10,581 bases of DNA from JBGTHB01 sp041746415. Its GTDB lineage: Bacteria; Pseudomonadota; Gammaproteobacteria; Coxiellales; Coxiellaceae. The first letter of the stretch is position 1, and every line of letters starts with the position of its first letter. The DNA lies in NCBI GenBank assembly GCA_041746415.1, contig JBGTHB010000064.1:1-10581 (forward strand). Direction: 5' to 3'. Both the position numbers and the translations under genes were made by a program. Of the stretch, positions 6,583 through 10,581 are shown in pieces. Under the pieces are notes generated by a model. It saw only the letters and a list, made by a program, of their open reading frames with translations. It was not told the origin of the DNA and ran no database searches.

Positions 6583-6642
6583 CTTCGCCCGCTCTTAATA
6601 AAATCTAATAGCCGCTTCGCCTGTCGCTTGTTTGTTGTCAGC

Positions 6643-6657
6643 AAGTCAGGTTGACTT
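6643..6657. promoter_or_regulatory. AAGTCA-GGT-TGACTT palindrome over a possible -35
   Basis: A perfect 6-bp inverted repeat around three bases overlaps TTGACT (6651-6656), the best -35-like hexamer ahead of the transpeptidase-like gene. TATATT (6662-6667) is the best -10-like sequence nearby but sits too close to that -35, so the promoter itself is unresolved. The palindrome could be an operator; the 106-base gap after cfa holds nothing else I can name. Confidence 0.3.
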
Positions 6658-6688
6658 AGCCTATATTCCTTAATAAGGATGGTGGCGT

Positions 6689-7813
6689 ATGAAGACACGG
6701 ATAGGGTTATTAGTTGTAATCGCGCTTAGTTGTCTGTGCTGCGGTGTGGCTATTACCGCCAGTGTGCAAACACCGCTGCTGGTTGAAGCAGCAGTTTTTA
6801 AGCCCTTCACTAAATCGCCTAATGCTGTGCGCAACATGCTCCATGAACAAGCCCCCACATTAAATGCCAACGTGGTGAACACAGTAGTTGCAGCATTAGA
6901 ATGCGCTAAAAAAAATGAGACGCAACATAACCATATCATCACTGTTATTGATTATTCACTGCCTTCAAATCAAAAACGCTTATGGATATTTGATGCAGAA
7001 AAAGAAAAATTACTTTTTCACACCCATGTGTCACACGGCTTTAAATCGGGCGAAACACAATCAAACTATTTTTCAAATATTGAAAATAGTAAAACCAGCA
7101 GCATTGGTGTTTATTTAACAGCAAATACCTATTATGGTCGTTATGGTGCGGCTTTAAAATTACAAGGCGTAGAAGAAAATTTTAATGATAAAGCGTATGA
7201 GCGCTTTATTGTAATGCACGGTTCATGGTACGTCAGTGAGAAATTTATAAAAAAATATGGCAGAGCGGGGCGCAGTTGGGGTTGTCCTTCTGTGACACGT
7301 GAACTAGTTGTGCCAATCACTCAAGCTATAAAAGATAAATCATTTTTAATTATTTACTATCCTGAACGTGAATGGCTAGCGCAGTCTAAATTTTTGAATT
7401 GCAGCGCAATCGCTGAACATAAAATTTCAGCAGACGTTACCAAGGGTGAAATTATTTCTGCTAAGGACGAACAGCGTGGTACGGTTATTTTTATTGATGC
7501 GAATGGCAATGATGACTACGATAAAGACGAAGCCATTGTAGTTATTAAAGCACAGGATTACAGTAAAATGTTTAATAGCCAAGCGCCATTAAAACGTATG
7601 CTGCGGCGACAAATTAACGGCAATGAATACATCGCACTGAATCAACAAGAGTTTGATCAATTGCAGCGAATGAATGTAAAGCTGCATCATTTTGCCGTGC
7701 CAGAGGTTAAGCAACAACGAGGCTACTGGGCTACTGAAATCAAATTTATTAAACAGCAGCCACACAAATTATTGAAATCCACAGAAAAATTTATTCGCTG
7801 GTTGGGTCTATAA
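6689..7813 (+). CDS. Exported murein L,D-transpeptidase-like protein (YkuD_2 family) with EF-hand-like loop
   Basis: This 374-residue envelope protein has an N-terminal signal sequence (1-24, likely cleavage after ITA at 22-24). The catalytic region 80-225 is of the YkuD_2 type: IDYSLPSNQKRLWIFD (87-102), THVSHGFKSGE (112-122), SSIGVYLT (137-144), the HGSWYVS histidine H177 and RSWGCPSV with the nucleophile C199. Enzymes with this Cys-His site exchange peptide cross-links or attach molecules to peptidoglycan; whether this one acts as a transpeptidase, endopeptidase or otherwise is not known. The roughly 150-residue C-terminal part is unusual: residues 270-281 (DANGNDDYDKDE) put acidic or amide residues at EF-hand positions 1, 3, 5, 7, 9 and 12, suggesting calcium binding. 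AAGGA (6675-6679) and GGTGG (6681-6685) precede the ATG. The cysteines at 15, 17 and 18 do not form a proper lipobox. It is separate from cfa by 106 bases and converges with the next gene. Confidence 0.87.
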   Translation: MKTRIGLLVVIALSCLCCGVAITASVQTPLLVEAAVFKPFTKSPNAVRNMLHEQAPTLNANVVNTVVAALECAKKNETQHNHIITVIDYSLPSNQKRLWIFDAEKEKLLFHTHVSHGFKSGETQSNYFSNIENSKTSSIGVYLTANTYYGRYGAALKLQGVEENFNDKAYERFIVMHGSWYVSEKFIKKYGRAGRSWGCPSVTRELVVPITQAIKDKSFLIIYYPEREWLAQSKFLNCSAIAEHKISADVTKGEIISAKDEQRGTVIFIDANGNDDYDKDEAIVVIKAQDYSKMFNSQAPLKRMLRRQINGNEYIALNQQEFDQLQRMNVKLHHFAVPEVKQQRGYWATEIKFIKQQPHKLLKSTEKFIRWLGL

Positions 7814-7816
7814 ACA

Positions 7817-7837
7817 GCCGTTTGGTGTGAAAGCGGC
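7817..7837. terminator. Weak hairpin between convergent genes
   Basis: GCCGTTT (7817-7823) pairs with AAAGCGGC (7830-7837) around a six-base loop, with one bulged G. It lies four bases after the transpeptidase-like stop and 19 bases beyond the stop of the facing minus-strand gene. On the minus strand it is followed by TGTTTATA, a poor T-tract; on the plus strand there is none. It may be a weak terminator for the minus-strand gene. Confidence 0.3.
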
Positions 7838-7855
7838 AATAGTAGTTGACGCTAT

Positions 7856-8323
7856 TCACTTAATAATTAAAAAGGCTCCATCCACTTGGCAAGCGTCGTT
7901 ATTGTAATCGCCTAAACCTTCGCTTGTGATGTGATAGCCATTGGCTGCGGCTTTGCCGTTTTGTGTTGCCGCTGAAAATGTAAATTTACAACCGCTGTTG
8001 CCGGTTTTATAAGTAATCGAAAAGGGCGAGAAAGCATTACCGGCGGCGCCAACGTTATATTTGGCCCCATTGTCGCCTGGTAAAGTGCTGGGAAATTGCG
8101 CACTGCGCTCTTCTTTTGATTGATCCTTCCAAGCTTTTTTATCGCGCACAGACCAAACTTTCGATTCTGAATAATTGTAAACCATACAGATATGCTCACC
8201 ATGGGCGCTGGTGCATTGCGGACTTCCATTTGATTTTGTTGCTGATTTAGCTAACGCGATTGCACCGATTGCACACGTCACAGCAGTAATAGATAAAATG
8301 TAGAGTGTTTTGTTATTTGACAT
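7856..8323 (-). CDS. Small exported protein of unknown function with four cysteines
   Basis: I do not recognise this 155-residue protein. It begins with a clear signal sequence (hydrophobic residues 7-23, likely cleavage after ALA at 23-25). The mature part is small, polar, rich in glycine, alanine, serine and asparagine, and has exactly four cysteines: C37 and C46 near its start, C112 and C145 near its end. An even number in an exported protein suggests two disulfides. Other visible parts are a charged stretch RDKKAWKDQSKEER (60-73) and beta-like segments FSITYKTG and CKFTFSAAT. AAGGAA lies six bases ahead of its ATG. It is divergent from the next orphan gene and convergent with the transpeptidase-like gene. 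A periplasmic or secreted role is inferred from the signal peptide alone. Confidence 0.75.
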   Translation of the reverse strand: MSNNKTLYILSITAVTCAIGAIALAKSATKSNGSPQCTSAHGEHICMVYNYSESKVWSVRDKKAWKDQSKEERSAQFPSTLPGDNGAKYNVGAAGNAFSPFSITYKTGNSGCKFTFSAATQNGKAAANGYHITSEGLGDYNNDACQVDGAFLIIK

Positions 8324-8456
8324 GTTATTTCCTTATAAGCAGGCCGGCACAAACAGTAAATTAACATGGCATTATTAACTTGTCGAGCTGGCTTATTAAG
8401 TTTTAATTAATTGTTATGGCGTATGCTGACTGAAAATTAACAAGAGGTAAGTGAGT
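8324..8456. promoter_or_regulatory. Shared divergent control region of two orphan genes
   Basis: This AT-rich stretch separates the divergent starts at 8323 and 8457 and must hold both promoters. It contains small palindromes (CTTATTAAG, AATTAATT) and several TTAA-containing motifs. On the plus strand TTGTTA (8411-8416) with AAAATT 16 bases on is a possible promoter. I see no strong consensus for the minus strand. The two genes may share regulation, but nothing proves it. Confidence 0.3.
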
Positions 8457-8990
8457 ATGACGCGTCAAAGTCAAAGTCAAAGTCAAAGTGATACCGTTGA
8501 AATGGTTACGACCATAGAGGGCGATGAGAGATCGTTGTTGCTAGGGCCACCTGATGAGCGTTGCTGTAAAAGTTCCCCAGCTCAAAAGGCAGTGGCTTCG
8601 GTTGAGCTTGTGCTGGTGTTATTTGTATTATTGGGCGGTGCTTACTTATATGCTAATTTGGCTAGGTCTTGCGCATCAATCGTGGATGATTGTGCGGCAA
8701 GCTGTAATGAAGACGGTGCTGTAGCTAATATTACTGCTAAAGTATGCCTACCAGATCAAGAAGTTAATTTAGCCATCAACCAGACGTTGTTTAACAACGT
8801 AGGTTGTAAGATAACAGCCTCCTCTTTCACTGCATGCTTCAACGACAAGGATGGGAGTCAGCTAAACATATTTGTATTGTTGGCTATGATCGTGGCGGTA
8901 GTAGTATTAACATTCGACGGTGCTCTACGATTTCTCAAAGGAACGGGCATAGTAAATGAGGAGTGTCGAGAAAGAGCCGTTTATAGATGA
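8457..8990 (+). CDS. Two-helix membrane protein with cysteine-rich loop, unknown function
   Basis: I do not recognise this protein (177 residues from the ATG at 8457). The ATG is favoured over a GTG at 8451, since AGAGG (8443-8447) is nine bases from the ATG but only three from the GTG. Counting from the ATG, it starts with a Gln-Ser repeat tail (RQSQSQSQSD, 3-12) and an acidic/polar segment with a CC pair at 36-37. A first membrane helix follows (about 48-67), then a loop of about 65 residues with six cysteines (72, 79, 83, 97, 117, 127), a second helix (about 136-157) and a short charged tail. The even count in one loop suggests three disulfides, so the loop probably faces the periplasm with both termini in the cytoplasm. 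The loop also has two N-x-T sequons (91, 108). It ends 11 bases from the convergent wecA-like gene. An effector-like membrane protein is possible but is inference. Confidence 0.72.
   Translation: MTRQSQSQSQSDTVEMVTTIEGDERSLLLGPPDERCCKSSPAQKAVASVELVLVLFVLLGGAYLYANLARSCASIVDDCAASCNEDGAVANITAKVCLPDQEVNLAINQTLFNNVGCKITASSFTACFNDKDGSQLNIFVLLAMIVAVVVLTFDGALRFLKGTGIVNEECRERAVYR
8466..8489 (+). repeat. Four tandem CAAAGT hexamers coding Gln-Ser
   Basis: CAAAGT is repeated four times without change at the third codon of the membrane-protein gene, encoding QSQSQSQS. As a six-base unit it can gain or lose copies by slippage without shifting the frame, so it can change tail length but not switch the gene off. 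Confidence 0.9.
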
Positions 8991-9001
8991 GAATGCGGGC
9001 G

Positions 9002-10051
9002 CTAAACAATATTATTCATAGCGCTAAATTTACTACGCGAAATCTGCACCACTAACAGATAGCCAAACAATACGGCGAGCCAAATAATAAATTGCCAGGC
9101 TTCGCGTAAGCCTAAATCATTTAGCATTAGCCCAACGATACCAAGCCCTAGTGAAAACAAGGCCAAAATTCCAGTTGAAAGCCCGCTGCTTAATCCGGCA
9201 ATTTGCAAAATGTGATGGATGTGGTCGCGGCTGGCGTTGAGAATAGGCAATTTTTTGCGGGCACGATAAATTACTACGTTAAGCAAATCAAAAATGGGAA
9301 ATGACATAATCCATAAAATTGCCATGGGTTTTAATACATCCACGTTGATTTGTGAAAAGCGAATCGCAAACCAAGCAAGTAAAAAAGCAATCCAGGTGCT
9401 GCCCGCGTCACCCAGAAATATTGCCGCATGTCGTCGCCAAGGTGTACGCGAGTTAAAGGCGAGAAATACACACAATAATGTGGTCACAATTAGCAGCAAT
9501 TTAAGATCCGCTAATTGTTGATATTGCACCGCCACAAAAGCCAATAATAGCGTTTGCACAAGGCTAATACTGCCCGCTAAACCGTCTTGACCATCGATCA
9601 TGTTCATGGCATTGATGTTAGTCATGATCACCAACACGCTTATGGGAATGCTTAAATAACCGAGGTGCATATCACCTGAAAAAAATAAATTGCCCGCCTG
9701 CGTTAGACTGGCGCTGCTCCATATAACTAATAACAAAGACGCTATAAATTGCCCCGCTAAACGTACTTTGGAGCTGATATGATTGAAATCGTCGATGACA
9801 CCCATAAGCACTAAAATGCTTGAACCAGCTAGAAGACCGCGGTAGGGCACAAGTGAAATATTGAGTGTTAAAAGCGAAAAACAAAAACCAAAAAAGATGG
9901 CAATGCCACCAATCAATGGTGTTTCAAGTTGGTGTTGCTTTCTGCCCATAGGGCGATCAATTAATCCAATTCTATGCGCGAGCGGCCGCACTAAATAGAT
10001 GAAAAGCAATGTCACCAGAGCAGCTATGATGAGTGTTTTTGCGATTTCCAT
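9002..10051 (-). CDS. wecA: WecA-like undecaprenyl-phosphate sugar-1-phosphate transferase (MraY/WecA family)
   Basis: This 349-residue multi-span inner-membrane enzyme belongs to the polyprenyl-phosphate N-acetylhexosamine-1-phosphate transferases. It moves a sugar phosphate from a UDP-sugar to undecaprenyl phosphate, the first step of O-antigen, common-antigen or similar glycans. Family signatures are all present: the N-terminal GLIDRPMGRKQH (29-40) and PLIGGI (45-50), GVIDD (84-88), NAMNMIDGQDGLAG (147-160), FLGDAGSTW (212-220) and the cytoplasmic DHIHH (276-280). The DHIHH pattern favours the WecA branch over MraY, but UDP-GlcNAc specificity is inferred. Around ten hydrophobic segments alternate with these loops. 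No polysaccharide cluster surrounds it. The start fits the family N-terminus, but no Shine-Dalgarno precedes it; an extended -10 lies 11 bases upstream. It is divergent from the lolC/E-type gene. Confidence 0.9.
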   Translation of the reverse strand: MEIAKTLIIAALVTLLFIYLVRPLAHRIGLIDRPMGRKQHQLETPLIGGIAIFFGFCFSLLTLNISLVPYRGLLAGSSILVLMGVIDDFNHISSKVRLAGQFIASLLLVIWSSASLTQAGNLFFSGDMHLGYLSIPISVLVIMTNINAMNMIDGQDGLAGSISLVQTLLLAFVAVQYQQLADLKLLLIVTTLLCVFLAFNSRTPWRRHAAIFLGDAGSTWIAFLLAWFAIRFSQINVDVLKPMAILWIMSFPIFDLLNVVIYRARKKLPILNASRDHIHHILQIAGLSSGLSTGILALFSLGLGIVGLMLNDLGLREAWQFIIWLAVLFGYLLVVQISRSKFSAMNNIV

Positions 10052-10061
10052 AATGAGGCGG

Positions 10062-10070
10062 ATATTAGCA
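10062..10070 (-). promoter_or_regulatory. Extended -10 for the wecA-like gene
   Basis: Read on the minus strand, TGCTAATAT is an extended -10 of near-consensus quality. Transcription would start about 10055, only four bases from the ATG at 10051, so the mRNA would be almost leaderless. The -35 position (10085-10090) is poor, which the TGn extension may offset. Confidence 0.45.
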
Positions 10071-10094
10071 TAGATTTAGCCAGTAGGAATACGC

Positions 10095-10100
10095 TATCAT
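10095..10100 (+). promoter_or_regulatory. -10-like box for the lolC/E gene
   Basis: TATCAT, preceded by GC, ends seven bases before the ATG at 10108, so transcription would begin at the start codon or one base earlier. No convincing -35 is found. AGGA at 10085-10088 is about 20 bases from the ATG, too far for a ribosome site. Confidence 0.35.
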
Positions 10101-10107
10101 TCTTGCT

Positions 10108-10581
10108 ATGTATAAACCCTTTAGTTTTTATGTTGGATTACGTTATACCCGCGCTAAACGTCGCAACGGATTTATTTCTTTTATTTCCTTGGTCTCGATG
10201 TTAGGAATTGCGCTGGGTGTGGCGGTTTTAATTACGGTGCTATCCGTAATGAATGGTTTTGATTATGAAATCAAACACAAGTTTTTCGCCGTGGCGCCTG
10301 CTGTAACCGTATCTTCAGCCATTAACAGTTCGACAGATTATCAACAAATCATCACGCAACTGGTAAAACTCCCTGCCATCGAAGCAGGCGCACCTTTTAT
10401 TAATGGCAAAGGTATGCTGCTCAATCAAGGCGCGGTAAGTGGCGTGGTTGTACTTGGTGTGATACCCAGTGAACAGGCTGAAATATCGAGTATCGCAACA
10501 AAAATGGTGAAGGGTAAGTTTGATAGTTTGCAGCCCAATAAATTTAATGTGGTGATTGGCGAAAAATTAGCATCGGATTTG
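10108..10581 (+). CDS. lolC: Lipoprotein-releasing ABC transporter permease (LolC/LolE family), 5' part
   Basis: The first 158 codons are present and the gene runs off the window. LolC and LolE are the membrane subunits of LolCDE, which uses ATP to extract outer-membrane lipoproteins from the inner membrane and hand them to LolA. The start is highly typical: FYVGLRYTRAKRRNGFISFI (7-26), then SMLGIALGVAVLITVLSVMN (30-49), which carries the first membrane helix and continues GFDYEI. After it begins the periplasmic domain, with PAIEAGAPFINGKGMLL (90-106) and the VIGEKLA segment near the cut end. LolC and LolE cannot be separated from this N-terminal part, and some species have a single LolF-type subunit, so the symbol is provisional. 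The rest of the operon, normally lolD next, would lie beyond the window. No Shine-Dalgarno is seen before the ATG. Confidence 0.92.
   Translation, partial: MYKPFSFYVGLRYTRAKRRNGFISFISLVSMLGIALGVAVLITVLSVMNGFDYEIKHKFFAVAPAVTVSSAINSSTDYQQIITQLVKLPAIEAGAPFINGKGMLLNQGAVSGVVVLGVIPSEQAEISSIATKMVKGKFDSLQPNKFNVVIGEKLASDL

Noticed and set aside
6731..6745. Lipobox around C15-C18 of the transpeptidase-like protein
   Set aside because: The residues ahead of each cysteine (ALS, SCL, CLC) do not fit the [LVI][AST][GA]C pattern, so a standard signal peptide is preferred.
7912..8229. 105-codon minus-strand frame inside the small exported protein gene
   Set aside because: It is an out-of-frame shadow; the 155-residue frame has the signal peptide and ribosome site.
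8451..8456. GTG start for the two-helix membrane protein
   Set aside because: It would be only three bases from AGAGG; the ATG at 8457 has better spacing. The difference is two residues.
8466..8489. Phase-variable on/off switch by the CAAAGT repeat
   Set aside because: A six-base unit keeps the frame whatever the copy number; only tail length could vary.
9294..9521. Plus-strand frame inside the wecA-like gene
   Set aside because: It is antisense to a strongly conserved enzyme and has no ribosome site or recognisable protein features.

Overview
The window looks like a moderately AT-rich gammaproteobacterial chromosome. The reasons are a BioH with the E. coli-type catalytic spacing, a cyclopropane fatty acid synthase that stays close to E. 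coli Cfa from end to end, a WecA/MraY-type sugar-phosphate transferase, and the start of a LolC/LolE permease. I cannot fix the genus; a Legionellales-like relative would fit but is only a guess.

Layout. (1) 1-1225: the tail of an unseen upstream gene, coupled through TAATG to a very AT-rich gene for a PD-(D/E)XK-like restriction endonuclease candidate. (2) 1221-1338: a small repeat-bounded element with imperfect 16-nt terminal inverted repeats and a perfect 13-bp central inverted repeat. Its left arm supplies the stop codon of the endonuclease gene. (3) 1412-5354: a run of plus-strand genes for small-molecule metabolism: a zinc-independent medium-chain oxidoreductase, BioH, a secreted alpha/beta hydrolase, a stand-alone GyrI/Cass2-type effector-binding protein, then a 284-bp structured gap and an SRPBCC protein. 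(4) 5461-7813: Cfa, then a YkuD_2-type L,D-transpeptidase-like exported protein with an EF-hand-like loop in its C-terminal part. (5) 7856-8990: two divergent orphan genes, one for a small exported protein with four cysteines and one for a two-helix membrane protein with a cysteine-rich loop. (6) 9002-10581: a WecA-like transferase on the minus strand, back to back with the 5' part of a lolC/lolE gene.

How the genes fit together: most of the core genes act at the envelope (membrane lipid modification, peptidoglycan cross-linking or anchoring, undecaprenyl-linked glycan initiation, lipoprotein release), but they do not form one operon or pathway. The endonuclease module is the clear accessory insertion. 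The orphan divergent pair is the best candidate for lineage-specific biology. I see no tRNA, rRNA, CRISPR array, integrase or transposase gene.

A recurring pattern: three genes (cfa, the wecA-like gene, lolC/E) lack a Shine-Dalgarno sequence and have a GCTATTCT / GCTAATAT / GCTATCAT -10-like box 7-10 bases before the ATG. This suggests leaderless or nearly leaderless mRNAs. No single complete new system is evident from sequence alone.
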